Program-made: the position numbers and the translations under genes
The notes under the pieces: model-generated
Told to the model about the DNA's origin: nothing
What the model saw: the letters and a program-made list of their open reading frames with translations, nothing else
The model's database searches: none
Shown: in pieces, positions 17,246 to 26,168 of the stretch
Position numbering within the stretch: the stretch's first letter is position 1
How the letters are laid out: every line of letters begins with the position of its first letter
Source of the DNA: Synergistaceae bacterium
GTDB lineage: Bacteria > Synergistota > Synergistia > Synergistales > Aminobacteriaceae
DNA length: 64,000 nt
Assembly (NCBI GenBank): GCA_018436725.1
Contig: JAHDKT010000042.1
Span: 1-64,000, forward strand
Direction: 5' to 3'

Positions 17246-18130
17246 ATGAAACAGATGGATTGCTACTGGTATATAAGCGAGTCGCTTCGCCCTTGGGAAG
17301 CCGCGGTCGTCGGAACCCTTGCCAGAGCGCTTCTGCGGGAGGGCGCCGACGTGCGCGCCTTTTCAGGCGGCGGGACGGAGTCGCTGGGAATTCCGGGTAT
17401 TCTTTCGTGGCACTCTCTGAATGCCACTGAAAGAGCCCTGATCGTGGGGACCAAGGGCAAACTGTGGCATCTTTGGGGCGCGCCTCCTTCCTGGTGGAAG
17501 TTCATCAGATTCCGTTCCAGGACGATCCATACGCGTTTCGACTCCTCGACAGCGTGGAAAGGTCATCCGACTGTTCTCTCGGCGACAGTCTGCTCTTCCG
17601 GGGAGACGTATATACCGCCCGCTTTTGAAGTCAAAATGAGTTGGAGCGCCGAAGAGGGAAAAGAAACCTTCGAAGAAGCGCAGTCTCCGCTTTTTCTTCT
17701 TGCAGGAGGAAAAGAAGACGAGAGCTTTGTTTTTGCGGAATCGGCCGCAGCGCTCTCAAGCCTTCTCCGTGCTTTGGACGATGCGCCGGACGAAGAGATC
17801 AAACTCCTCGCTTCGGGAAACTGCATCCTGGTTCTTCCTCGCCCGGCTCCTTCGCTTGCTCTGCTGGCCGCCTTCGCCGCGCTTATGGGTGTTCCGTCCG
17901 TCGCTGCACGTTCCGCGTTGATGGACGAAGCTCTTGGGAAGGACGGATACGTTCACTTGACCTCGGAAAATCCCGAGCATGTTCGGACCGCCTTTCGCTC
18001 AGCCCTTGGCGAGGGAGGGAGAAGCGCTTCCGCGTATGCACGACGCAGCGTGACGGACTCGTTCCCTCCTGAAAAGGGAGCGAAGAAGCTCAAAAACCTC
18101 TATCTCTCCCTCGGAGGAGGGGAGAAGTGA
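17246..18130 (+). CDS. Glycosyltransferase-like protein
   Basis: A 294-residue protein whose C-terminal third resembles the nucleotide-sugar-binding half of GT-B glycosyltransferases: MGVPSVAARSALMDEALGKD, then HLTSENPEHVRTAFRSAL and a final FPPEKGAKKLKNLYLSL. The N-terminal half keeps only a vague match, so activity is uncertain. The second ATG (17246) is preferred because the GAGGGGAGG site lies 7 bases upstream of it and only 1 base from the first ATG. The stop overlaps the start of an LpxL-type acyltransferase (GTGA), which links it to lipopolysaccharide or lipid A synthesis by context. Confidence 0.7.
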   Translation: MKQMDCYWYISESLRPWEAAVVGTLARALLREGADVRAFSGGGTESLGIPGILSWHSLNATERALIVGTKGKLWHLWGAPPSWWKFIRFRSRTIHTRFDSSTAWKGHPTVLSATVCSSGETYIPPAFEVKMSWSAEEGKETFEEAQSPLFLLAGGKEDESFVFAESAAALSSLLRALDDAPDEEIKLLASGNCILVLPRPAPSLALLAAFAALMGVPSVAARSALMDEALGKDGYVHLTSENPEHVRTAFRSALGEGGRSASAYARRSVTDSFPPEKGAKKLKNLYLSLGGGEK

Positions 18131-18978
18131 AAGGAAAGGCTACGCTACTGAATCTTATTGCTTCTCTTAGCCGTCCGGGGTGGCGCGCTCGTTGCGTGGC
18201 GGCTTTTTTTTCGTCAGGTTTGCGGGTTCTCCGTCCCCGTCGCTGCGTGGCGGAAGAGAATCTCCGGATGGTGTATCCTCAGGCTTCGCAAGAATGGATC
18301 CGCGACACAGTAAAAAAGGTGTATACACACATCTCATGGATGGTGGCCGAGTATCTCTCTCTTCTGCGGGACCCGAGACAGGTCCTTGATTGGGTGGAGA
18401 TCGTCGAGGGAAAAGAGATACTCGACGAATTAAAGTCGGCCGGGCGCGGCGCGATCATTATTACCGGACACGTCGGGAACTGGGAGCTTCTTGCCGCATG
18501 GCTGGCCCAGTCCGGATACCCTCTCACGGCGGTTGTTCGCAACCCGGACGACCGAGAGCTCTCGGAGATGATTTCCGCCTACAGAACCCGTATGGGTGTA
18601 GGCACATTTGAAAAACATTTTGTGATGAAAGACGCCGTCCGTTTTGCGAGAAAAGGGGGTTTTCTCGGTCTTCTCCCTGATCAGGCCTGGAATATAACAG
18701 GAATCCGTACACGTTTTTTAGGGCATTTTTGCTACACTGCGGGGGGGCCTGCCGCGATGGCCCATCTGGCGGGTGTCCCGGTGGTTCCGGTTGTTTCGTA
18801 CCGGCTCGCTCCTTTTCGGCATAAAGTGATCATTTCCCCGCCAGTTCCCATGGCGGAGGGACTCGGCAGAAATGAAGCCCTTCAAGAGAATACGGAACGA
18901 ATGAACACGGCGATTGAGACGATGATTCTTCGAAACCCCGAGCAATGGCTCTGGCTTCACCGGCGATGGCGCTTTTGA
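18127..18978 (+). CDS. Lipid A acyltransferase (LpxL/HtrB family)
   Basis: A 283-residue membrane-associated acyltransferase that adds a secondary acyl chain to lipid A or a related lipid. The catalytic HX4E motif is H115-V-G-N-W-E120 (GHVGNWELLA). Other family phrases are LLPDQAW, TAGGPAAMAHLAGVPVVPVVSYR and the C-terminal NPEQWLWLHRRW. The GTG start at 18127 has a GGAGGAGGGGAG site and overlaps the glycosyltransferase-like gene. Its presence is the main evidence here for an outer membrane with lipid A. Confidence 0.92.
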   Translation: MKGKATLLNLIASLSRPGWRARCVAAFFSSGLRVLRPRRCVAEENLRMVYPQASQEWIRDTVKKVYTHISWMVAEYLSLLRDPRQVLDWVEIVEGKEILDELKSAGRGAIIITGHVGNWELLAAWLAQSGYPLTAVVRNPDDRELSEMISAYRTRMGVGTFEKHFVMKDAVRFARKGGFLGLLPDQAWNITGIRTRFLGHFCYTAGGPAAMAHLAGVPVVPVVSYRLAPFRHKVIISPPVPMAEGLGRNEALQENTERMNTAIETMILRNPEQWLWLHRRWRF

Positions 18979-19045
18979 AAAGATAGGAGATGTTCGGTAT
19001 ACGGAATGAAACGATGATAGAAAAGAAAGAGCCGGAATTCTTCTC

Positions 19046-19074
19046 TTGATGCTTCATTGAAATGATGTTACTCT
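19046..19074 (+). promoter_or_regulatory. Possible sigma70-type promoter
   Basis: TTGATG (19046-19051) and TACTCT (19069-19074) are separated by exactly 17 bases, and the following gene starts at 19097. The match is moderate, but the region between the two genes has no other signal. Confidence 0.4.
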
Positions 19075-19096
19075 TATCGAAAAGGGGGGGATGTAT

Positions 19097-20035
19097 ATGA
19101 TATTCGAGCTTATGTCGAAAGGAAATCTGGCCCAGTTGCCCGACGATATGCACGTGGCCGGCGTACCCGATGTCTCGTCCCCGAGGGTCCTTCTCCTCCT
19201 TCCTTACAACCGTTTTATCCTCGGCACAGTCTCTTTGAAAACCTATGAACACTGGACGATCGGAAAACTCGGTACTGAGGAAACGGAAGAAATTTTTCTT
19301 TACGACGACAAGCCGAAGTGCATTTCTCTCGGTGACGTGGAGAAAATCACCATAACCAAAGAGGTGGTGGACCGGCTGAAAGCCTGCCTGCGCAGTCAGA
19401 TGACGCCGCCGGGAGAACATCTTCCGGCGATGCTCATTCTCCGCGGGCTTCTCAGAGAGGACGCACTCTTTCAGGACGAGGATTTTTTGAAAAACGAAAG
19501 AGCAATGCAGGAATCACTGGACAAGGACACGACGGCACGGATGGCGTACTGGGCGATTCGTTTCGCACTATCCAGAAATGATTACGAAGGGGTCTCCAGA
19601 ATAAAGACATGGCTGAAGATAGCGCCCGACGTCTTCGAGGAGACGATTCAGACTCCCCGCATCTGGTTTTCACTGATGGATTTGCCCGGAAGAAAAGACA
19701 TAGAAGATATGGAGAGCCTCGCTTTTTCCGTCGATGATCTCCAGAGGATGAATTCGCAGTCCTCGCGACCTGTCGTTCTCTACAGCAAAGCGGGATATCT
19801 CATACTTTCCGATTTCGGCAGCGACGACGCGGCGTTTCGAATCTGGCTCTACCTTCCGATCCCGCTGTGGAACGAGATGCGGGAAAAGAGAAAGCTCTCT
19901 ATTCGTGAGATCGTCATGGCAACCTGGGGGTTTCTGGACGGGATAGCCGCCGATCTTGAGCGATCATCCTTCGGTCATCAGGCCTCGATGACGGGAGGAA
20001 TCAGTTCGGGAAATACGGCGAAGGAAATTTCATGA
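19097..20035 (+). CDS. Conserved-looking protein of unknown function
   Basis: A 312-residue soluble protein with no signal peptide or membrane segment. The first 90 residues look like a small beta domain (VLLLLPYNRFILGTVSLKTYEHWTIG). The middle is helical with a helix-turn pattern (MAYWAIRFALSRNDYEGVSRIKTWLKIAPDVF) that resembles a single TPR-like pair. The end again mixes beta and helix. The second ATG (19097) is chosen because the G-rich ribosome site is 6 bases from it. It is monocistronic, with its own possible promoter and a very strong terminator. I do not recognise the family. Confidence 0.65.
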   Translation: MIFELMSKGNLAQLPDDMHVAGVPDVSSPRVLLLLPYNRFILGTVSLKTYEHWTIGKLGTEETEEIFLYDDKPKCISLGDVEKITITKEVVDRLKACLRSQMTPPGEHLPAMLILRGLLREDALFQDEDFLKNERAMQESLDKDTTARMAYWAIRFALSRNDYEGVSRIKTWLKIAPDVFEETIQTPRIWFSLMDLPGRKDIEDMESLAFSVDDLQRMNSQSSRPVVLYSKAGYLILSDFGSDDAAFRIWLYLPIPLWNEMREKRKLSIREIVMATWGFLDGIAADLERSSFGHQASMTGGISSGNTAKEIS

Positions 20036-20044
20036 GAAAAAAAG

Positions 20045-20092
20045 AATAACGGTATTCCGCCGGAGGAACGGCGCCGGCGGAATACCGTTATT
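20045..20092. terminator. Bidirectional terminator, 19-bp perfect stem
   Basis: A perfect 19-bp inverted repeat (20045-20063 with 20074-20092) lies between two convergent genes. Its outer AATAA/TTATT ends give weak T-rich tails in both directions. Confidence 0.75.
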
Positions 20093-20103
20093 GGCAATAC
20101 TGC

Positions 20104-20757
20104 TTATGCAACAGTCCATTTTTTTTCAATATATTGCAGTGCAAAACTGGTGATGCTTGTCATTACAAGATAGATGATGCCTACGATTATGAATGTCTCA
20201 AAAGACGCGTACGTTACGCTTCTGACCTGCTGTCCCACCATAGTCAGCTCGGTAATAGCAAGCGTCGAGAGCAGAGACGACTCTTTGATCAATGTGACGA
20301 ATTCGTTGCCGATCGCTGGAAGCATGTTCCTGATCGCCTGAGGAAGAATGATGAAACGCATCGTGTGAAAATACGACAGTCCCAGCACTTTCGAAGCTTC
20401 CCACTGTCCCTTGGGAACCGCTTCGATCCCTCCCCTCACTATCTCTCCAACGTACCCTGAAGAGTTTATGGTCAGACCGATGACGCCGGCTGTAAACGCC
20501 GGAAGGTTCAGCCCGAGAGATGGAAGCCCGAAGTAGATGAGAAAAAGCTGAATAAGCAGCGGCGTGCCGCGGATTATATAAATATATGTTGCGGCTAGAG
20601 CGCGCAACGGAGCGAAGGGAGCGACTCTGACGGCCCCGACGAGTATGCCGAGAATGGAGCCGCAAAGCAGCGAAAGGAAAGATGCTTGGATCGTAATAGA
20701 GGCTCCGCGGAGCAACATATGTAAATACGGGGTAATCGCAGAAAAATCAAGCATCAT
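20104..20757 (-). CDS. Polar amino acid ABC transporter permease
   Basis: A 217-residue inner-membrane permease of the GlnP/HisM type with about five membrane helices. The cytoplasmic EAA loop is present ([30 protein letters not shown]), which contacts the ATPase. [18 protein letters not shown] is characteristic of polar amino acid permeases. The start at 20757 is set by a GGGAGG site 7 bases upstream and overlaps the end of the ATPase gene by 11 bases. No substrate-binding protein gene lies in the window, so the substrate cannot be told. Confidence 0.92.
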   Translation of the reverse strand: MMLDFSAITPYLHMLLRGASITIQASFLSLLCGSILGILVGAVRVAPFAPLRALAATYIYIIRGTPLLIQLFLIYFGLPSLGLNLPAFTAGVIGLTINSSGYVGEIVRGGIEAVPKGQWEASKVLGLSYFHTMRFIILPQAIRNMLPAIGNEFVTLIKESSLLSTLAITELTMVGQQVRSVTYASFETFIIVGIIYLVMTSITSFALQYIEKKWTVA

Positions 20758-21574
20758 TGGTGCACCTCCCTTCTTCGGAGGACGACTGTACGAGTTCTTT
20801 GCCGACATGCGCAAGCATTCGTTGAAGAAACAGCTGTGTCCGCGGTACCTTCGGAGAAGTAAAAATCGCCTCCGGAGGGCCTTGCTCCAGAATTTTCCCC
20901 GCATCCATGAAGAGAACTCTGTCCGAAACCTCTTTCGCGAAGAGCATCTCATGGGTGATTATCATCATTGTCATTCCGGAGCGGGCGAGGTCGGCGATTA
21001 CGTCCAGAACCTCCCCGACGAGTTCCGGATCCAGAGCGCTGGTCGGTTCGTCGAAGAGCATTATTTTGGGGTTCGTCGCAAGTGCGCGTGCGATTGCAAC
21101 CCGTTGTCGTTGTCCTCCGGAAAGCTCGTTCGGACGCGCATGTTTCTTTTCGGCGAGACCCACTCTCTGTAGAAGAGCCATTGCCCTCTCCTCCGCTTCC
21201 TTCGGAGGAATTCCGAGGATACGGACGGGACTCAGCGTGATGTTTTCAAGAACGGAAAGATGAGGAAAAAGATTGAACTGCTGAAATATCATTCCCACAA
21301 GACGAGCGATATCGCGGTTCGCATGTCTGGCGTTGTCGATCCTGTCTCCGTAAAGCAGAATTTTCCCGCCATCGATTTCCTCGAGGCGGCAGACGCAGCG
21401 GGCGAGCGTGCTTTTGCCGGAACCGCTCGGTCCGATAACCGAAAGTACCTCTCCTTCACGGACGGAAAGCGAGATGCCCTCGAGAACGGATACGCTGCCG
21501 AAAGATTTTCGAAGATCCCGCACCTCCAGGGCGGGAATACGCGATGATGAAATGTCGTTGCTGTTATTGGACAC
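20747..21574 (-). CDS. Polar amino acid ABC transporter ATPase
   Basis: A 275-residue ATPase of the GlnQ/HisP family that powers amino acid import with the downstream permease. Walker A (GPSGSGKST), Q-loop ([10 protein letters not shown]), signature (LSGGQRQR), Walker B ([12 protein letters not shown]) and H-loop (IITHEM) are all intact. The GTG start at 21574 fits a GGGAGGTGA site; longer in-frame forms would begin inside the promoter. A TATAAT lies about 28 bases upstream. Confidence 0.95.
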   Translation of the reverse strand: MSNNSNDISSSRIPALEVRDLRKSFGSVSVLEGISLSVREGEVLSVIGPSGSGKSTLARCVCRLEEIDGGKILLYGDRIDNARHANRDIARLVGMIFQQFNLFPHLSVLENITLSPVRILGIPPKEAEERAMALLQRVGLAEKKHARPNELSGGQRQRVAIARALATNPKIMLFDEPTSALDPELVGEVLDVIADLARSGMTMMIITHEMLFAKEVSDRVLFMDAGKILEQGPPEAIFTSPKVPRTQLFLQRMLAHVGKELVQSSSEEGRCTNDA

Positions 21575-21601
21575 ACCTCTCACCTCCCGATAGGTTCCGA
21601 T

Positions 21602-21607
21602 ATTATA
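21602..21607 (-). promoter_or_regulatory. -10 element for the ABC transporter operon
   Basis: The minus strand reads TATAAT at 21607-21602, with a possible TTGCGG -35 about 19 bases further upstream. The leader before the GTG start would be only about 20 bases. Confidence 0.5.
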
Positions 21608-21637
21608 CTCCACCTGAAGGCGTGTCCGCAAAAAATG

Positions 21638-21660
21638 AAAAAAGCCGGCGGATGCCGGCG
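21638..21660 (-). terminator. Terminator of the 42-residue protein gene
   Basis: Read leftward, a GCCGGC/GCCGGC stem with a 4-base loop is followed by six T (21643-21638). It lies 31 bases after the stop of the small gene at 21691, separating it from the ABC transporter genes. Confidence 0.7.
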
Positions 21661-21690
21661 TGAAGATGTTTCCGAAACGAAGAGCGGCTC

Positions 21691-21819
21691 CTACTGATCC
21701 AAACCCGCCTTGTACGTCGCATGATTCATATCGGACATCACTTCGTCGAACCGGTCATCCTGTTCGCCCGTCTCCCAAAGAACCATCTTCCCCTGGATCT
21801 CTTTGCGCGCTTTTTCCAT
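21691..21819 (-). CDS. 42-residue acidic protein of unknown function
   Basis: A short reading frame starting [18 protein letters not shown] and ending TYKAGLDQ. A near-perfect GCAAGGAGGG ribosome site is 6 bases from ATG 21819, and a T-tailed terminator follows at 21638-21660. Together these mark a real, separately transcribed gene. The product has no signal peptide or cysteine and is rich in Asp/Glu in its middle ([16 protein letters not shown]). It is divergent from the metallo-beta-lactamase gene, with a 14-bp palindrome between them. No family is recognised. Confidence 0.65.
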   Translation of the reverse strand: MEKARKEIQGKMVLWETGEQDDRFDEVMSDMNHATYKAGLDQ

Positions 21820-21865
21820 GAGACACCCTCCTTGCAAAAATCTGCACACGATACATTATGCATTC

Positions 21866-21879
21866 TTGGTACGTACCAA
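21866..21879. promoter_or_regulatory. 14-bp perfect palindrome, possible operator
   Basis: TTGGTACGTACCAA is a perfect palindrome between two divergent genes. Its left half, TTGGTA, can be the -35 of the rightward gene, with CATTAT 17 bases later (21890-21895). A CATAAT (minus strand, 21860-21855) serves the leftward 42-residue gene. A repressor bound here could control both. Confidence 0.4.
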
Positions 21880-21980
21880 TGTTCTTTTACATTATAGCGT
21901 ATTTCTTCTACGATGCAAGAGGGTTGCAAACATTTCTTCTTCACGAGAGAATATGGAAAAGACGCAAAGGGAGTGATGAT

Positions 21981-22865
21981 GTGGAGAAACGGAACCTAAG
22001 GGGCTCGACGTTTTTTTTCCCCGGCAAGGTCAACGTCGGGTGTTTCGAAAAGGGGGAGGATGTGTGGCTCGTGGACAGCGGGCTCGACGACGATGCGGGA
22101 CGAAAACTTGCGCGTTTTATTGAATCGGAAAATAAGAGACTTCGCTGTATCGTCGGAACGCACTCGAACGCCGATCACTGCGGTGGAAACGCTTTTTTGA
22201 GGAAACGAACAGGATGCGCAGTCGCGGCGACTCCCCTTGAGGCTGCGATCATGGAGTATTCTTTTATGGAACCCTTGATGCTCTGGTCGGCATTTCCTTT
22301 CGCCGAGATATCCAACAGATTTCTTCAAGCCAAACCGTCTTCGGTGGATATCCTGATCCGAAGTCCCGGTGTTTTCGACGAGAGCGGCCTTGAAGCAATA
22401 CCCCTTCCAGGGCATTTCCTTGAAATGATAGGCGTGCGCACGCCGGACGATGTTTTTTTCGTGGCCGATGCGATCTTCTCCGAGGCGTTGCTGGAAAAAT
22501 ACCACATCATATTCGTGCTCGACGTGCAGTCCGCGCTTGATACGCTTGCTTTCCTTGAACGTCAGGAGGCTGCCTGGTTTGTTCCGAGCCATGCTCAGGC
22601 TACGGAGGATATTCGTCCTCTTGCGGAAGCCAACAGGAAGAGTCTCTTGCGAGTAAGCGAGGCGGTGCTCGAATGCTGTTCGGAGCCTGTCGGGAAGGAT
22701 GAAATCGTCCGGAGAGTGGGAGTTCGCTTCGGTCTCTCCATGTCGATCACGGAATTCCTTCTCAACAGCGCCGCCATAGCGGCGCACCTGACCTGGCTGC
22801 GGAAAAACGCGCTGCTCGCTCCTGTGGTCGAAAACGGTCTGCTCTTGTGGAAGCGTTCTTCCTGA
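21981..22865 (+). CDS. Metallo-beta-lactamase fold protein
   Basis: A 294-residue hydrolase-like protein. The metal motif reads H61-S-N63-A-D65-H66, a variant of HxHxDH in which the second His is Asn, seen in a subset of the superfamily. Other motifs are the N-terminal FFFPGKVNVG, LVDSGLDDDAG, PLPGHFLEMIG (third metal His) and FFVADAIFSE (bridging Asp). The C-terminal 70 residues resemble a winged-helix tail (DEIVRRVGVRFGLSMSITEFLLN). The GTG start at 21981 has a GGGAGTG site. Substrate unknown. Confidence 0.85.
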   Translation: MEKRNLRGSTFFFPGKVNVGCFEKGEDVWLVDSGLDDDAGRKLARFIESENKRLRCIVGTHSNADHCGGNAFLRKRTGCAVAATPLEAAIMEYSFMEPLMLWSAFPFAEISNRFLQAKPSSVDILIRSPGVFDESGLEAIPLPGHFLEMIGVRTPDDVFFVADAIFSEALLEKYHIIFVLDVQSALDTLAFLERQEAAWFVPSHAQATEDIRPLAEANRKSLLRVSEAVLECCSEPVGKDEIVRRVGVRFGLSMSITEFLLNSAAIAAHLTWLRKNALLAPVVENGLLLWKRSS

Positions 22866-22880
22866 TGGCGCCGAAGAGTT

Positions 22881-23807
22881 TCAGATTCCTAATAAACGAA
22901 TCCAAATAGGGAGCGAGAAAACCGAAAGAATCGTCGATACGGCGATAAGCTCTCCTGTATATTTTTCGTCCATACTCATCCCTTGGGCGACAACCAGAGA
23001 ATTGACGGCGACGGGCATTGCCGAGGCGAAGACGACGACCTGCATCATTGACTTCTCCACGGGGAGGATGCTCAAAAGGATGTAGACGATCAAAGGGTGA
23101 AGTATGAGTTTTATGGCGCAGTCTCTCCAAGTGGTTTGAAAAAGACCGCGCGCGGAGGTAACCTTGATGCTCGCTCCCAGAGCCAGCAGAGCGAGTCCGG
23201 TTCCTATGTCGCCAAGAACTTTCAGCGTAACGTCGATCCATCCAGGAAATTGTCGGAGCCCGAGAAAGGAACAGAGGATACCTGCAAGACACGCGCAGAC
23301 CATAGGGTTGCGCACTACTTTTAAAAAAGTAGCGATGACCGAGCGCGGCGAAAGACCTCCGGAGAGAACGAGTTGAGACGAAGTGATCGAAAGCACGTGA
23401 TATCCTACCAGACTCATGGCAAGGAAGAGCGACATCGCTTCGAGCCCGGCGCTTCCCATAGCTATGGACACGGCAGGTATCCCCATGAAAACCTGGTTCG
23501 ACCTCATCGAAACGAGTGTGGATATCGCGAGACGTTTCCGCTCCTCCTTGAAAAATCGGCCGATACCCCAGGCGAAGAACGGGAGAAGTATATAGGTTCC
23601 GTACACCGCGAGAAAGAGATTCCAGCCTCCCAGCGCGGCGAGATCCGCCCGAGCAGTGAGACGGAGCAAGAGAGCGGGAATGGATATCCAGTAGAGGATT
23701 TTGTTCGTATCTCTGAAAGTCTGTGGCGAGATCGCACCTGTTTCGCCGAGGATCTTGCCGAGGACGATCACTGCGGCAATAGGAGCAATAATAACGAGTT
23801 CATTCAC
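22881..23807 (-). CDS. AEC family (auxin efflux carrier-like) transporter
   Basis: A 308-residue membrane protein with about ten helices in two similar halves, matching the AEC family of secondary carriers for malate, malonate or auxin-like acids. Telling phrases are LYWISIPALLLRL, the second-half LLALGASIK and the ASAMPVAVNSLVVAQGM motif near the C-terminus. The GTG start (23807) is chosen from an AAGGGTG site and the normal family length; upstream in-frame codons would add a charged tail atypical of the family. The substrate is unknown. Confidence 0.85.
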   Translation of the reverse strand: MNELVIIAPIAAVIVLGKILGETGAISPQTFRDTNKILYWISIPALLLRLTARADLAALGGWNLFLAVYGTYILLPFFAWGIGRFFKEERKRLAISTLVSMRSNQVFMGIPAVSIAMGSAGLEAMSLFLAMSLVGYHVLSITSSQLVLSGGLSPRSVIATFLKVVRNPMVCACLAGILCSFLGLRQFPGWIDVTLKVLGDIGTGLALLALGASIKVTSARGLFQTTWRDCAIKLILHPLIVYILLSILPVEKSMMQVVVFASAMPVAVNSLVVAQGMSMDEKYTGELIAVSTILSVFSLPIWIRLLGI

Positions 23808-23960
23808 GAGGAGCACACCCTTTTCTTTTTGCGAAACGCAAACGGATTCTTGACTTTTGGTTTTTGTGCCTTGATTATAGACGTCGACGCGCAAGCATAT
23901 CGATAATACAGCGAGAGCGTGCTGACGGCAAGGGTGAGCATGTCAAAAGGAGGAGGCAGA

Positions 23961-25343
23961 ATGCATATTTCGCCAACAATTTTTCGTGAATACGACATTC
24001 GCGGTGTCGCGGATGTCGATCTGACCGACTATGTGGTCTCCGCCATAGGGCGAGCTTTCGGAACATGGCTTGTTCGTCGGGGAGTGCGCAAAATTGTGGT
24101 CGGAGGCGATGTCCGCCTTTCCACACATCGGATCTCGAGCGCTCTTGTAGAAGGGGTGCTGCGGACCGGTGTGGATGTCATCGGAATAGGAACGGTCACT
24201 ACGCCCGTACTTTACTGGGGTATTTTCCACTTCGGGGTCGGCGGCGCCGTCATGATCACGGGGAGCCACAACCCAAAGGACATGAACGGACTCAAGCTCG
24301 CGTTCAAAGGAGCAACGTTGTACGGAGACGACATTCAGGAAATTCTGCGGATGATCCTTGACGACGATTTTCTCGACGTGGAGCGCCCCGGTTCCCTTTC
24401 CGAAGCCGACATCCGCGACGAGTACATCCGAATGCTGCTTTCGAAATGTTCTCTCGGACCAAGAAAACTTAAGGTAGTTGCGGACAGCGGCAACGGGACC
24501 GCAGGAATCATGATCCGTCATTATTTGGAAACGTTAGGGTGCGAAGTCGTTTCTCTGTTCGATGCGCCCGACGGCACGTTCCCCAATCACCACCCCGACC
24601 CTCAGCAACGTGAGAATCTTCTTCCTCTGATGGATGCGGTTCGCAGAGAGAAGGCGGACGTGGGGATTGCATTCGATGGAGATGCCGACCGCCTAGGGGT
24701 GGTCGACGAACGGGGAGAGATGATATGGGGAGATATTCTCATGGCCCTCTTCTGGAGGGAGATACTTCCCAAACATCCCGGCGCCGACGTCATCGTGGAA
24801 GTCAAATGTTCCCAGTCGCTTGTCGACGAAACGCTGAGGCTCGGCGGCAAACCGCTATTCTGGAAATCGGGGCATTCCGTCATCAAAGCGAAGATGAAAG
24901 AGATCGGCGCCGTCTTTGCAGGGGAACTCTCGGGGCACTTTTTCTTCGCGGATGAATACTTCGGGTTCGACGACTCTTTCTACGCCGCGGCAAGACTGCT
25001 GCGGATTCTCTCGTCGAGCGACAAAACACTGTCGGAGCTTCTTAATGACGTACCCCGTTATCCCAGCACCGCCGAGGTGCGTATCCATTGCCCGGACGAG
25101 AAGAAGTTCGACGTGGTCGCCTCGCTTCGGGACAAGGCGCTCGAGGAGCATGAAGCCATTACAGTCGACGGCGTTCGAATTCTGTACCCGGAAGGGTGGG
25201 GCCTGGTTCGCGCTTCGAATACCCAACCCGTGATCGTTACCAGGTGCGAAGGGAAAACCGACGGCGACCTGGAGAAGATTTCCGCGGATGTACGCCGCCG
25301 CCTTCTCGATGAAGGCCTTCCGGACTTTTATTGGACGTATTGA
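23961..25343 (+). CDS. Phosphomannomutase/phosphoglucomutase
   Basis: A 460-residue alpha-D-phosphohexomutase that moves phosphate between C6 and C1 of mannose or glucose, supplying precursors for sugar nucleotides. The phosphoserine loop is ITGSHNPKDMNG with S102-H103, the Mg site is DGDADRLG at about 241-248, and the sugar-binding loop is GELSGHFFF. The final phosphate-binding loop is RASNTQPVIVTRCEG. ATG 23961 has an AAAGGAGGAGG site. It stands alone between two regulator/transporter genes. Confidence 0.94.
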   Translation: MHISPTIFREYDIRGVADVDLTDYVVSAIGRAFGTWLVRRGVRKIVVGGDVRLSTHRISSALVEGVLRTGVDVIGIGTVTTPVLYWGIFHFGVGGAVMITGSHNPKDMNGLKLAFKGATLYGDDIQEILRMILDDDFLDVERPGSLSEADIRDEYIRMLLSKCSLGPRKLKVVADSGNGTAGIMIRHYLETLGCEVVSLFDAPDGTFPNHHPDPQQRENLLPLMDAVRREKADVGIAFDGDADRLGVVDERGEMIWGDILMALFWREILPKHPGADVIVEVKCSQSLVDETLRLGGKPLFWKSGHSVIKAKMKEIGAVFAGELSGHFFFADEYFGFDDSFYAAARLLRILSSSDKTLSELLNDVPRYPSTAEVRIHCPDEKKFDVVASLRDKALEEHEAITVDGVRILYPEGWGLVRASNTQPVIVTRCEGKTDGDLEKISADVRRRLLDEGLPDFYWTY

Positions 25344-25360
25344 CCTCTTCGGCGTCGCCG

Positions 25361-26074
25361 TTACCCCTTCTCCACCGCGGCGACGCCCTCCATCGCAATA
25401 CCGTTCTGGATCGTTCGGTAGACGCGCCGAACGTGGTCGGACATGAGATTCGCGGCTCGATCAAGATCCCGAACCACTATGGCGTCGTAAACATCCTCGT
25501 GTTCCCGGAGGAAAATCTCTTTGTCGTCCAGTAGAGTGTAGATTCGCTCATGAGTCGCCATGATGAGGTTGAACGTCATCTTCACGATGTTCACGAAGAT
25601 GAAATTGTGCGTGGACTCGGCCAGAACGAGATGAAAGTCGTAGTCGCACTGCGCCCGGTGTTCGAGAGATTCGACGTCCTTTCCCGTCTTCGTCAGAATG
25701 CGGCGAATCCTCGTGAGGTCGGAGGGAGATGCGTGTTTCGCGGCTTCTACCGCGATTGCCGGTTCAAGAACGAGGCGCGCCTCGATCAATTCCAATATGG
25801 CTTCGTCCTGCAGCGGAACGCGCCCGGTCGCTCCGCCGTCGCTTCGAGAGGTCCTCACGAAGCGTCCCTTGCCGGGAATGCTCTCGATCAATCCCATCAT
25901 CTCGAGAATGCGGAACCCTTCGCGCAACGAACTTCTGCTGACGTTCAATTCGTCGATGAGCTGGCGTTCGGGAGGCAAAGCCGACCCTTGGGGCATGTCT
26001 CCCTTGGAGATACGGTCTTTGATTCTATCGACTACCTGATCGTATATTTTTGTTTTGCCTTTTACATTTTCCAT
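25361..26074 (-). CDS. FadR-type GntR transcriptional regulator
   Basis: A 237-residue regulator with an N-terminal winged helix-turn-helix (about 15-80: YDQVVDRIKDRISKGDMPQGSALP, LNVSRSSLREGFRILEMMGLI) and a C-terminal FCD ligand domain (DFHLVLAESTHNFIF and the later HVRRVYRTIQ). Such proteins usually bind small organic acids and repress a nearby metabolic operon. Its gene is convergent with the phosphohexomutase and divergent from the kinase-like gene at 26169, which is a candidate target. The start fits an AAGGAGATACTC site. The ligand is unknown. Confidence 0.92.
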   Translation of the reverse strand: MENVKGKTKIYDQVVDRIKDRISKGDMPQGSALPPERQLIDELNVSRSSLREGFRILEMMGLIESIPGKGRFVRTSRSDGGATGRVPLQDEAILELIEARLVLEPAIAVEAAKHASPSDLTRIRRILTKTGKDVESLEHRAQCDYDFHLVLAESTHNFIFVNIVKMTFNLIMATHERIYTLLDDKEIFLREHEDVYDAIVVRDLDRAANLMSDHVRRVYRTIQNGIAMEGVAAVEKG

Positions 26075-26168
26075 GAGTATCTCCTTCGGGCGTTCCGTAT
26101 GGTAATATAAGCATAATCTACTTTCAGACGCAGCGCAACTCGTTTTTTCGAAGGAAGGAGGACGCACT

